A stretch of DNA of 64,000 bases from JABSOG01 sp047617105 (GTDB lineage Bacteria; Pseudomonadota; Gammaproteobacteria; Enterobacterales; Alteromonadaceae): NCBI GenBank assembly GCA_047617105.1, contig JBLGCB010000001.1, forward strand, positions 1 to 64,000, read 5' to 3'. This document shows, piece by piece, positions 8,945 through 17,683 of this stretch. The position numbers and the translations under genes are program-made. Positions within the stretch are counted from its first letter, which is position 1. Each line of letters opens with the position of its first letter. The notes below the pieces were generated by a model, which was given only the letters and a program-made list of their open reading frames with translations, was not told the DNA's origin and ran no database searches.

Positions 8945-11104
8945 TTACTGGTAGCTCCAAGTCATGGTCACACCAGATGCAGCTGAATAACCACGGATAC
9001 CGATGTGGTATGCACCAGCACCTGGGTTAGTGATTGGGCAAGACTCGGTGTTGCCAGCGCTGTATGGACGACAATCGTATGAAGAAGTCGTAGGTGCAGC
9101 ATCTTTACGCAAGTACAAGTCAGCATCACCCGTTCCGCCGCTCATGGCAACGTCTAACTGAGATACACCAGCTGGTACATTAACAATCCAGTCAGTCTTC
9201 ATTTCGCCAGTAGCAACACTGATGTTAGATGCTCCACCATTGTCGCTTCCGCCGCCAGTGCCAACCAGTGTGTGGTTAGCCACTAAAGAAGTACCGCTAT
9301 AAGCGCTGTAGCCTTTAACCATTACATAGTAAGTACCTGCTTGAGCTGTAGCGAAAGTACATTCTTCAGTATTACCTGATTTGTACGGACGACAGTCATA
9401 ACTTGAAGAAGTTGGCGCTGAACCAAACTTAACATACAAATCAGCATCACCAGTACCGCCACTCATGGTGAAAGTCACTGTTTTAACGTCAGAAGGCGTT
9501 ACATAGAAGAACTCAGTTTCGCTGCCAGTAGCACCAGCAAAAGTCTGAGATACACCTTCAAGCAACTCACCGCCTGCTGGTGGTGGTGGAGGCGTTCCGT
9601 CACAAGCTGAAGTGCTAACACCAACGGCAGTGAAAGCAGCAGCTACGTCAGCTTGGTTATAACCTTTGTCACCAGCTGCGCTCCAAACACCACAAGCGCC
9701 TTCGTCGAATGTGCTGTTAGCAGTCCAATAAGTTTGGTTAGCCAAAGCCATAGTGGCGAATGCAGATTGCGTGTCCCAACCAGCAGTAGTGGCCAAGTTG
9801 TAGAACGCTTTGTTGAATACACCTGAAGAGTAGTGAACATCCATTGAGCTAGAGAAGTTGCTAGCGTGGTCAATTGAAGAACCATCTTGTGGAGGGTTAT
9901 TCATATAACGTAAAGCACCAGTACCTTTGAAGATTTGCTCACCAACCATCCAATCGTTAGTGCCATTCATAAAGAACTCAGCCGCTTCACCCGCCATATC
10001 AGAGAAAGCTTCGTTCATGCCGCCTGACATATTTGAGTAAACCAGACCAGAGTTTTGCTCAGTGAAACCGTGGCTCACTTCGTGTGAAGATACGTCAAGG
10101 CTTACCAGTGGGTAGAAAGTAGAAGCACCGTCACCGAAAGTCATTGCAGAACCATCCCAAAAAGCATTTTCATAGCTGTTTGAGTAGTGAACACGCATAG
10201 TCAACTGGAAAGTCAACGGGTTAGTACCAACATAAGCGTTGTACATGTTGAAGATAACGTTACCGAAGTACTGTGCATCATTCAACGGAGCATAAGCACC
10301 ATTGATAGATTTATGAGTATTTTCTGGACCGCTGTAAGAGTAAGCAGTGCTGCCTGAAGTGCTGTGGTTAAGGTCAACTGTCTTAACGTTAGCGTTGCTC
10401 ATGGTGTAAGTTGAACCGTTTTGCGTTACGTCCATTTTACCAAAATCAGTACCATAGTTGTATTGACCAGTCTTAGTGTTGCCACCAGGGCCTGTACCAA
10501 CTTCAGCGTGCTGTAAGTTTTCATAGGCATATACGGTTGCGCCAGTGTTTGCATCTAGGAAGAATACCGGACGTGAAGGCTCGCCACCGTTAACGCCAGG
10601 CACGACATAAGAAATACGGTTAACCAAACGAGGCTGGTCGTTTACCATGTAGATGAACAAATCATTTTGCTGGTTATAAACGCTATCACGCGCCGCTTTA
10701 GAAGCATCTTTGCCTAACACTTTGTCGTTAGCCAATGCTGCTTTCATCGCTTTCTCGGTAGAGATGCGTGGTGTGGTTGAAAAACGTTTGCCGTTCAGTT
10801 GTAGAACTTTACCTTGAACGTTAGTCAACAGACCCATTTCAGTTTGAGTGGCTGCAACAGTGTGGCCAAATACAGGCACGTTGTTGTACATCTGTTGGAA
10901 GCGTACTTTAGTCACGCCGTTACCAACATTGATGGTTTTAACAGCTTTCATTTGAGTGCTGCCAGTCAGACCTAACACCTGGTTGATGTTATCGCTGCTG
11001 TAACCTTGACTCATTGATGCTGCATCAATACTCGCTGCGTTAACAGAAAGAGTTAACGCACAAGCGACTGCTGCACAGACTTTTGAGATATTTTGGATTT
11101 TCAT
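8945..11104 (-). CDS. secreted M4 zinc metalloprotease, vibriolysin/elastase type
   Basis: 719 residues. The signal peptide (about 1-23) is followed by an FTP/PepSY propeptide (about 30-200) and the thermolysin-fold catalytic domain (about 205-500). HEVSH (His341, Glu342, His345) and the third zinc ligand Glu365 in GGMNEAFSD are intact, so the enzyme should be active. After a proline linker come two PPC-type beta domains, each with SGGTGDADLY and a YDCRPY...CP/CT cysteine pair; these usually aid secretion or substrate binding and are often processed off. It is a tandem paralog of the gene at 12180-14273. The gene ends 91 bases from a bidirectional terminator. A 32-codon ORF lies in its upstream region. 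Confidence 0.95.
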   Translation of the reverse strand: MKIQNISKVCAAVACALTLSVNAASIDAASMSQGYSSDNINQVLGLTGSTQMKAVKTINVGNGVTKVRFQQMYNNVPVFGHTVAATQTEMGLLTNVQGKVLQLNGKRFSTTPRISTEKAMKAALANDKVLGKDASKAARDSVYNQQNDLFIYMVNDQPRLVNRISYVVPGVNGGEPSRPVFFLDANTGATVYAYENLQHAEVGTGPGGNTKTGQYNYGTDFGKMDVTQNGSTYTMSNANVKTVDLNHSTSGSTAYSYSGPENTHKSINGAYAPLNDAQYFGNVIFNMYNAYVGTNPLTFQLTMRVHYSNSYENAFWDGSAMTFGDGASTFYPLVSLDVSSHEVSHGFTEQNSGLVYSNMSGGMNEAFSDMAGEAAEFFMNGTNDWMVGEQIFKGTGALRYMNNPPQDGSSIDHASNFSSSMDVHYSSGVFNKAFYNLATTAGWDTQSAFATMALANQTYWTANSTFDEGACGVWSAAGDKGYNQADVAAAFTAVGVSTSACDGTPPPPPAGGELLEGVSQTFAGATGSETEFFYVTPSDVKTVTFTMSGGTGDADLYVKFGSAPTSSSYDCRPYKSGNTEECTFATAQAGTYYVMVKGYSAYSGTSLVANHTLVGTGGGSDNGGASNISVATGEMKTDWIVNVPAGVSQLDVAMSGGTGDADLYLRKDAAPTTSSYDCRPYSAGNTESCPITNPGAGAYHIGIRGYSAASGVTMTWSYQ

Positions 11105-11224
11105 TTTGTTCTCTTAGTTAAATTCTTAGTTAAATTATTATTGGTTGGTCATTTTATTATTAGTTTTTAAACTATTAGATTTATAAAGCCAATAACGCCA
11201 TGGTTTTATTGTTATCGCGTTTGG

Positions 11225-11323
11225 TTATTTAGATTTAACGCCCATAAGCACTGTCATGCCTTCTGCATGGATCCCTTCACCTAATGCTTTCACATTGGGA
11301 TTCAAAATCCTTCGAAATGCCAC
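11225..11323 (-). CDS. possible 32-residue leader ORF upstream of the M4 protease
   Basis: A GTG-started open frame (GTG at 11321-11323, TAA at 11225-11227) encodes a basic, Gly/Val-rich peptide ending GMTVLMGVKSK. It has an in-frame stop just upstream and no clear Shine-Dalgarno. It sits about 120 bases before the protease start in the same direction. It may be a leader peptide or chance; no homology was recognised. Confidence 0.2.
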   Translation of the reverse strand: MAFRRILNPNVKALGEGIHAEGMTVLMGVKSK

Positions 11324-11985
11324 TGCTCATGTTTCTACGGGAACAGAATTTATAACAAAAAAACAACAAATGCCACCACTAATTTCAATTAATTGTTAAA
11401 TATGCGATCGCATTAAAATATAAATGCATAAAAATACGTAAAAATCGACTATTTATTCGACAAACAAAACTACACCAACAAGCCAAAACAATCACAACCA
11501 ATTGATATAAAACAAATTTAATAACATACAAGCCATTGTACATAACGATACAAAGTGACATAAAAAACTTTTTAGTTTTTTTCACCCATTTACAACTGGC
11601 ATATTTTATGCCATGAATGCGCTTTCATGCGCAACAATGGGTTAACAAACACCGTGACATGACCTGGTTAGTGGTTTTTTGGCCCATAATATGAATAAAA
11701 CCCAACCTGCATTTAATAACCTTTCTAACAGCTAAACAACAAAGAGTTAAACATTGAGAAAAGCGCAATCCCCTTGGAATAGTAGCACAGAGCACCAAGG
11801 TTAAACGCTAGTGACCAAATTGGTGGGGGTTGCATTTCTGCTTGTGCGGTTGATTACTGAGCGGTTGGAAAAGGCATTTTTTTTCTTTATTCACAGATAA
11901 AAAACGACAGCATGACGAATGGTAAAATATGAAGGGGTGCAGGAATCGAGTGTCGAACCATCGAGCACGATGACATATATCGATG
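11324..11985. other. AT-rich intergenic stretch between the two protease genes
   Basis: About 660 bases of AT-rich sequence with no convincing gene. A 66-codon minus-strand ORF at 11385-11585 is hydrophobic and AT-driven and is not accepted. It probably holds the promoter and long leader of the downstream protease gene. Copy C of the dispersed repeat and a terminator follow to the right. Confidence 0.5.
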
Positions 11986-12054
11986 AGAAGGGTTTGTCTA
12001 TGGCTGCAAGAGTACGCGTGGGCACACAAAACGTGACCACCCTACGCCGTTCTT
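11986..12054 (+). repeat. dispersed repeat, copy C
   Basis: Contains GAGAAGGGTTTGTCTATGG, CTGCAAGAGTACGCGTGGGC and GTGACCACCCTACGCC in the order seen in copies A and B. GCGTGGG...CCCTACGC and CAC...GTG can form an imperfect hairpin. Confidence 0.7.
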
Positions 12055-12100
12055 ATTTGGATTGAGGCAAACCTGCTTGGTGCAGCAGTGACAAAAGCAA

Positions 12101-12124
12101 AAAAGGAACCCGAAGGTTCCTTTT
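12101..12124. terminator. bidirectional intrinsic terminator
   Basis: AAAAGGAACC (12101-12110), a CGAA tetraloop and GGTTCCTTTT (12115-12124) form a perfect stem flanked by A and T runs. It lies 56 bases beyond the stop of the protease gene at 12180-14273. Confidence 0.85.
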
Positions 12125-12179
12125 GTGGTTAGAGTATTGCTACCCCAAAGGGCAGCAACCATTAAAGCAAAGCTTCAAT

Positions 12180-14273
12180 TTACTCGTAAGACCAAGCCAT
12201 ATCTACGCCAGTTACGTCTTGATTAGCACGGATACCGATGTTATAAGTACCAGCAGCCGGGTTAGCCATAGTACAAGTTTCAACGTTAGTACCAGCAGTC
12301 AGTGAACGACAGTCGTATTTACGCTTAGTAGGGTTAGCACCTTCACGGATATAAAGGTCAGCATCACCAGTTCCACCAGTAGTGCTTACGGTGAAGTTAG
12401 TGCTGCCAGCAGGAATAGTCACTGTGTAACGAGACCAGCCACGCTTAGAGATATCGACGTTAGTGTCTGAACCGCTGTCTCCGCCAGTTGGAGGAGGCGT
12501 AGTGCCGCCATCATGGTCAGCAAGTAAAGTCACACCTGAGTAGCTGCTGTAACCATTAACCATGACATAGTAAGTGCCACCAGCAGTGAAATCACACGCT
12601 TCAGTGTTGCCAGAAGCATATGGACGACAGTCATAAGTTGTTGAAGTTGGTGCAGAACCTAACTTAACATACATGTCTGCATCACCAGTTCCGCCACTCA
12701 TGTTGAATGTCACGGTGTTTGCGTCAGTCGCATCATAACTCCAATGCGTTTCGCTGCCAGTCGCGCCAGAAATAGTCTGAGCTACGCCTTTAACCAGTAC
12801 GCCTGGTGGTGGTGGTGGTGGCGCATCACAAGTGTTGACACCAACCGCAGCAAATGCAGTTCTTACGTCAGCTTGGTTGTAACCTTTATCAGCAGTCGCG
12901 TTATAAACACCACAAGCGCCTTCGTCAAATGTGCTGTTCGCAGTCCAATAAGTTTGGTTAGCCAAAGCCATTACTTCAAATGCAGACTGAGTGCTCCAGC
13001 CAGCGGTGTTAGCTAGCAGGTAGAAAGCTTTGTTGAATACACCAGAGCTATAGTGAACATCCATTGAGCTGTTGAAGTCATCAGCGTGACCAATTGAGCT
13101 GCCGTCACGAGTAGGATCATCCATATAACGTAATGCACCGGTAGATTTGAAGATTTGCTCACCAACCATCCAGTCATTTGAACCATTCATATAGAACTCA
13201 GCCGCTTCACCCGCCATATCAGAGAAAGCTTCGTTCATGCCGCCTGACATATTTGAGTAAACCAAGTTAGAGTTTTGCTCAGTGAAACCGTGGCTCACTT
13301 CGTGTGAAGATACATCAAGGCTTACCAATGGGAAGAAAGTAGAAGCACCGTCACCGAAAGTCATTGCAGAACCATCCCAAAACGCATTTTCATAGCTGTT
13401 TGAGTAGTGAACACGCATAGTCAACTGGAAAGTCAACGGGTTAGTACCAACATAAGCGTTGTACATGTCGAAGATAACGTTACCGAAGTACTGTGCATCG
13501 TTAGCTGGTGAATAAGCACCATTGATTTCTTTATGAGTGTTTTCAGGACAAGTGAAAGAAACAACGCTGCCGCCTGAAGTACCGTGGTTCAAATCGATAG
13601 TACGAACATTTGAATTTTCGTGAGTACAAGTAGAACCATTAACTGTACCAGCGATTTCGCTGAAATCAGTACCGTAGTTGTACTGACCAGTTTTGGTGTT
13701 ACCACCTGGGCCTGTAGCGTGCTGTAAGTTGTTGAACTGAAGAACAGTTTCGCCGCTGTTAGCGTCGATGAAAGCTGTAGGACGTGAAGTATCAACGTTT
13801 TCAGTACCAGGGCGAACGAAAGAAACCATGTTAACCAAAGTTGGCTTGCCATCTACTACATAGATAACACGTTCGCTTTGTTGGTTGTAAACGCCTTTGC
13901 TGTTGTCACCGATTAAAGTGTTTAGCGCTTGCTCTGGAGCGATGCGTCCTTTAGTAGACATCATATCAAGATTCAAGAAGTTACCTTGAACGTTGCTGTA
14001 AAAGCCCATTTCAGACTGAGTCGCAGCAATACTGTGGCCGAATACTTTGATACCTTGATGATACTGTTGGAAACGCACTTTAGATACGCCATTGCTCAAT
14101 GCAACAACTTTACCTGCCTTCAGGTTGTCGTTGGCAGTTAAGCCCATCATTTGGTTCATGTTGTCGCCGCTAAAAGCAACCATTGAATCAGCAGATACCA
14201 GATTAGCAGCACTGGCTGACATTGATAATGCACAGATAACTGCTGCGCAAGTTTTTGAAATAGTATGAGTCAT
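12180..14273 (-). CDS. secreted M4 zinc metalloprotease, second tandem paralog
   Basis: 697 residues with the same architecture as the 8945-11104 product: signal peptide, FTP/PepSY propeptide, M4 catalytic domain and two C-terminal PPC domains after a PPPPPP linker. The zinc site is intact (HEVSH His324-His328, third ligand Glu348 in GGMNEAFSD). The catalytic core is nearly identical in DNA to the paralog, for example 13201-13500 against 9981-10260, whereas propeptide and PPC domains have diverged more. It has two extra Cys in the propeptide-proximal region (around STCTHENS and SFTCPENT). It is followed by its own terminator, so it is probably a separate transcription unit. Expected role: extracellular proteolysis for nutrient acquisition. 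Confidence 0.95.
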   Translation of the reverse strand: MTHTISKTCAAVICALSMSASAANLVSADSMVAFSGDNMNQMMGLTANDNLKAGKVVALSNGVSKVRFQQYHQGIKVFGHSIAATQSEMGFYSNVQGNFLNLDMMSTKGRIAPEQALNTLIGDNSKGVYNQQSERVIYVVDGKPTLVNMVSFVRPGTENVDTSRPTAFIDANSGETVLQFNNLQHATGPGGNTKTGQYNYGTDFSEIAGTVNGSTCTHENSNVRTIDLNHGTSGGSVVSFTCPENTHKEINGAYSPANDAQYFGNVIFDMYNAYVGTNPLTFQLTMRVHYSNSYENAFWDGSAMTFGDGASTFFPLVSLDVSSHEVSHGFTEQNSNLVYSNMSGGMNEAFSDMAGEAAEFYMNGSNDWMVGEQIFKSTGALRYMDDPTRDGSSIGHADDFNSSMDVHYSSGVFNKAFYLLANTAGWSTQSAFEVMALANQTYWTANSTFDEGACGVYNATADKGYNQADVRTAFAAVGVNTCDAPPPPPPGVLVKGVAQTISGATGSETHWSYDATDANTVTFNMSGGTGDADMYVKLGSAPTSTTYDCRPYASGNTEACDFTAGGTYYVMVNGYSSYSGVTLLADHDGGTTPPPTGGDSGSDTNVDISKRGWSRYTVTIPAGSTNFTVSTTGGTGDADLYIREGANPTKRKYDCRSLTAGTNVETCTMANPAAGTYNIGIRANQDVTGVDMAWSYE

Positions 14274-14852
14274 TTTATTCTCTTATTTTGTTAAGATTTG
14301 AATGCCTGTTCGCTCTATTACTTGAGTGTGACTGGCGTTCTTTTTATGACCGCTTAGGACAATTTTTACAGCTTCTTCGAGTGCTTAATCATTGTGCTTT
14401 GCGGTTGATGGCTGGCAATTTACTCCTAAAAATCACAAAATGCTACATTTAATTCATATTATTTTATATTTTTGTAACAAATATATAAATTTCATTCACA
14501 ACACAAAACTGGCACGAAATATTCCTGCTAACTCGTTATTTATAAAGGATTAATTGGAATGATTTATGCTTTAGGTTGTTAAAATACGGCTAAATGCTGG
14601 CTAAAATGGCTGAGGAACAAGCGCCAAACCGGCTCAGTTTATGGTTCGGTGGATACATAGCGATACATAATCTATTGAATTTGCTAACAAAAGGTTAATG
14701 AAGATATTAAGGGCAAAAATCAGCACCGCGATTTGCGCGGCCTACGGCAAAGTGCTGCGACACAGTGTATAATCAAACTGTTTAACAGCGAGTCGCTATC
14801 AAATACCCAGTTAAAACATCATTTATCGGTTTACAAAAGGAAATACAGCAAA
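14274..14852. other. intergenic region with arfB leader hairpin
   Basis: About 580 bases between the divergent M4 protease and arfB. Most is AT-rich and presumably holds the protease promoter. A hairpin-capable segment, CAGCACCGCG (14721-14730) with CGCGG and GTGCTG (14752-14757), sits about 95 bases before the arfB start. No gene is seen. Confidence 0.5.
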
Positions 14853-15266
14853 ATGTTGGTCATCAATAACTATTTAAGTATTCCTTTGACGGATATTGAG
14901 TTTTCGGCGATACGCGCCCAGGGTGCTGGTGGCCAAAATGTCAACAAAGTATCATCAGCGATTCATTTACGCTTTGATATTCATCAATCTTCTTTGCCGG
15001 ACATTTTTAAAGAAAGGTTATTGGCCTTAAACGATTCGCGGATCACCAAAAATGGCGTCATCATCATTAAGGCGCAGCAATTTAGAACTCAGGACAAAAA
15101 CCGTGATGCCGGATTAAAACGGCTAGCCGAGTTAATCAATTCGATCACCGTGGTGAATAAAACCCGCCGTCCGACCAAACCGAGTAAAAACTCTCAACGC
15201 AAGCGCATGGATAAAAAGACCAAACATGGCACGCTTAAGTCTAATCGTAAGAAAGTGGATTTTTGA
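14853..15266 (+). CDS. arfB: alternative ribosome-rescue factor B (peptidyl-tRNA hydrolase ArfB/YaeJ)
   Basis: 137 residues from ATG 14853, preceded by AAAGGAAA. The frame is open further upstream to 14733 but that extension is not family-like. The class-I release factor domain carries the catalytic GGQ at residues 26-28 (RAQGAGGQNVNKV). The C-terminal tail is strongly basic (SQRKRMDKKTKHG and on), as needed to sit in the empty mRNA channel of stalled ribosomes. It hydrolyses peptidyl-tRNA on non-stop complexes. Single gene, converging on the nuclease-like gene at 15325. Confidence 0.95.
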   Translation: MLVINNYLSIPLTDIEFSAIRAQGAGGQNVNKVSSAIHLRFDIHQSSLPDIFKERLLALNDSRITKNGVIIIKAQQFRTQDKNRDAGLKRLAELINSITVVNKTRRPTKPSKNSQRKRMDKKTKHGTLKSNRKKVDF

Positions 15267-15277
15267 TTCAACAATTA

Positions 15278-15330
15278 CCGTAGGATGTGCTTTGCACACC
15301 ATTAACCATCCGGCAGCAACTATCCTACGG
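15278..15330. repeat. REP-like dyad between convergent genes
   Basis: CCGTAGGAT (15278-15286) and ATCCTACGG (15322-15330) are perfect inverted arms. An inner GTGTGC/GCACAC-like dyad (GATGTGCTTTGCACACC) follows the first arm. It overlaps the stop of the minus-strand gene and may serve as a bidirectional terminator between arfB and that gene. The first part matches GTAGG-TG-GC dyads at 27900 and 41787. Confidence 0.65.
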
Positions 15331-15969
15331 AAATCGGCTTTGAATATTACGCCACAATTCCTGAGCATGTTTACCGCCATCTTCCATATCCAACGGGTGA
15401 AAATTGGTCTCGCCATCAATTTTAAAAGGCGGGTTACTCTCATCCTCTTCAACGTTTACGGTCAATGGCATCGCCATTGAAAAATCTTGATCGGGGATAA
15501 ACAGCAGTTTGATAAAGATATAGTCACTGATGGCGACCTTCGCCTCTCGTTTATATTCTTCACTTTGCCTCACCGAATCTAAAATATAGGTCAGAAAAAA
15601 CTCTGCGTGTTTGATTTGCTGTTCACACCTTGAGTCATCCCCGCCTTTACTAGATTTCATATCACAGATGGCGACATATAGCTGGTCAGCGGTTTGGTGA
15701 AGAATAAAAAAGTCACATTGTTTGGTTAAGAAAAAGGTATCATTTTTGACAAATGAAGAATATTTTGCATATTCGCCATTGGCAAAATCCGCTTCAATAA
15801 ACACAGTGTCTGGCAGTTGTTGATTAACCAAAGCCTTTTTATTGCACCTGATTGATAACTTTCTTAAAGCCGACCCTTTACTCTCTTCTACAAACACAAG
15901 TTGATTTTTACTGAATCTTTTCACCACCTTGCCATCAAAAATCCCTCTAAGCTTATTAATCATTGTCAC
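15325..15969 (-). CDS. probable PD-(D/E)XK-type nuclease partner of the AAA ATPase
   Basis: 214 residues, family not recognised. The centre has QCDFFIL followed 16 residues later by YVAICDMKSSK, i.e. Asp86 and Asp103-x-Lys105 with a hydrophobic strand just before the second motif, then a helix containing EQQIKHAEFF. This arrangement fits the D...(D/E)xK active site of the restriction-endonuclease-like fold; that is inference from motif spacing alone. The start overlaps the end of the upstream ATPase gene by 14 bases (ATG at 15969 or 15963), so the two are translationally coupled. ATPase-plus-nuclease pairs of this type are common in phage-defence systems, but I cannot match it to a named one. 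Confidence 0.7.
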   Translation of the reverse strand: MTMINKLRGIFDGKVVKRFSKNQLVFVEESKGSALRKLSIRCNKKALVNQQLPDTVFIEADFANGEYAKYSSFVKNDTFFLTKQCDFFILHQTADQLYVAICDMKSSKGGDDSRCEQQIKHAEFFLTYILDSVRQSEEYKREAKVAISDYIFIKLLFIPDQDFSMAMPLTVNVEEDESNPPFKIDGETNFHPLDMEDGGKHAQELWRNIQSRFP

Positions 15970-17398
15970 TGTCCAGCAAAGAAAAATAGATATCTTTGGT
16001 TTGGCGGTTATTCTGATTGATCTCTTGGTTAAACAATTCCATTTTCATGCCAGTTTCACTGATATCCATATCGAACACTTGTTGCTCTTGCTTAGACACC
16101 ACAAACGCTTTGACCCGTTCTGGCTTTAAGTGGAATTGCTCGGGGATATTATACTGCTCGATAAGTTCAGCCCGTTTGTCTGCATCAATTTTGGCGCTGG
16201 ATAACATGATCAGGTTGTTCAACTCGCGCAGCAGGTGATCACTATGGGTGGTGATCAAAATTTTAAGCCCTGAATTGATTAATAGCGCTATCAGATGGGC
16301 CATTCTCACTTGGTTATCTAAATGCAGATTGAGTTCAGGTTCATCGATAATCAGCAAATCGCCAATTTTGGCTTCTTTTTTCAGATAATGCTCGATCAGA
16401 AACAATGACTTGGCCGATGACGACACCACATGTAGTGGCATTGCCTGGTTATCATTGGTGGTAAAAGCGATGCCATCTGAGCCTGAGTTAAAGGTACCGC
16501 CGATTAAATCGCTGAGCACCGCTGAGATGGTGGGGTTTTTGACGATAAGTTCTGATTGTTGTTTTTGGCTGCTGGCGGCTCTGATTCTATCGATATTGTC
16601 TTGGACAGGGTCGCCGTAAGTTGGGTAGGCATCCATTTCATTTTTAACGAAACCAGCCAACTCATGGGAGGCTGTATTTCTTTGTAATTTTCTGGTGATT
16701 TCTGAGGCTTTCTTATCCAAGTCGGGCAAGAATAAGGCTATTCCGGTGCGCTCAGATGTGATTATTTTAGTATTCGGAAATATTGATACTTTAATCCACA
16801 TCTTAATTAATTCAATAAATAGAGTGTCTGGACTAAGATTCGCTCCTTTGAACACGTTTACCCCTTCATCCGTGAAATTCATTTCTATGAATTCACCATC
16901 AGAATTTTTCAAAGAATGGAAAAACATTTTTTTTTCGTTAAACTTATTAAGCGATTGCAGCTGCTCAACTAACTTTCTACTTAGCGCTTCATCATCTGAT
17001 AAGCACAATTCAGTAATACCATTTTGATTTGGCGTTTTAAACATATTCAAATTGATTTGGGTATTATTAAACATATCAGAGTCGGTATTAAATGTCGTTT
17101 TCAAACCCTCTTCACTGTATTGCTGTGAGTGCTGTTTTAATTTGATCGAGATTTTAATATCATCCAACTTAATCATAATGGATTTTGTTTGCATATAATG
17201 AGTGATTTCATCGTCTACATCAGATAATCCTTCTATGCTCACGTCAACAAGGTCATGCACCTGCTGATTCAACAACCCCCAAATACTATGACTGATATAG
17301 GTTTTACCGACATTATTACGGCCACAAATCACGGTCAAATCACCTAATTCAACACGCCCTTTTTTAACCGGACCTAGGTTTTCAAATTCAAATATCAT
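15956..17398 (-). CDS. AAA/ABC-type ATPase (AAA_15/OLD-like ATP-binding protein)
   Basis: 480 residues. The N-terminus carries a strand-loop and Walker A GRNNVGKT (residues 26-33). A long helical insertion follows (about 60-290). A signature-like segment (VVSSSAKSLFLIEHYL), Walker B LLIIDEPELNLH and the following ILITTHSDHLL switch region form the C-terminal half of the nucleotide-binding fold. This layout is typical of the SMC/ABC-like ATPases in OLD, RloA, AbiL and Septu-type systems. There is no fused TOPRIM domain, so the effector is probably the overlapping downstream gene. It is divergent from a patatin gene, with 285 bases between holding a 13-base direct repeat. Confidence 0.85.
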   Translation of the reverse strand: MIFEFENLGPVKKGRVELGDLTVICGRNNVGKTYISHSIWGLLNQQVHDLVDVSIEGLSDVDDEITHYMQTKSIMIKLDDIKISIKLKQHSQQYSEEGLKTTFNTDSDMFNNTQINLNMFKTPNQNGITELCLSDDEALSRKLVEQLQSLNKFNEKKMFFHSLKNSDGEFIEMNFTDEGVNVFKGANLSPDTLFIELIKMWIKVSIFPNTKIITSERTGIALFLPDLDKKASEITRKLQRNTASHELAGFVKNEMDAYPTYGDPVQDNIDRIRAASSQKQQSELIVKNPTISAVLSDLIGGTFNSGSDGIAFTTNDNQAMPLHVVSSSAKSLFLIEHYLKKEAKIGDLLIIDEPELNLHLDNQVRMAHLIALLINSGLKILITTHSDHLLRELNNLIMLSSAKIDADKRAELIEQYNIPEQFHLKPERVKAFVVSKQEQQVFDMDISETGMKMELFNQEINQNNRQTKDIYFSLLDSDND

Positions 17399-17471
17399 AT
17401 GTGTGTAAGCCCGATAAAACCTTAAATAACCATTGGTGAGAGAAAGCTCATCATATACTAAGTCTGGTGCC

Positions 17472-17646
17472 GATCAAACCGGGGCGAGATTATACTTGCT
17501 TAAAAATGATGGGACGATATATACAAAGCAACAGCAAATCACATCATCTGTGTACTATTTTCCCTTATCAACAAATTTCACTTGGCTTTTATCCACTAAT
17601 GATGTTATTAACAGTGTTATCCCTAGAAGAACTGATCAAACCGGGG
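17472..17646. promoter_or_regulatory. 13-base direct repeat in the divergent intergenic region
   Basis: GATCAAACCGGGG occurs at 17472-17484 and again at 17634-17646, 162 bases apart, one near each divergent start (the ATPase at 17398 and the patatin at 17684). The position suggests a shared operator pair controlling both transcripts; this is inference. Confidence 0.4.
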
Positions 17647-17683
17647 GAAAGAGATATAAACACTGTAATGGAATAACCGAATC

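Noticed and set aside
11385..11585. 66-codon minus-strand ORF between the protease genes
   Set aside because: AT-driven hydrophobic composition, no Shine-Dalgarno, no family resemblance; likely chance.
14733..14852. N-terminal extension of arfB
   Set aside because: It is not family-like; ATG 14853 has AAAGGAAA and matches the ArfB start.
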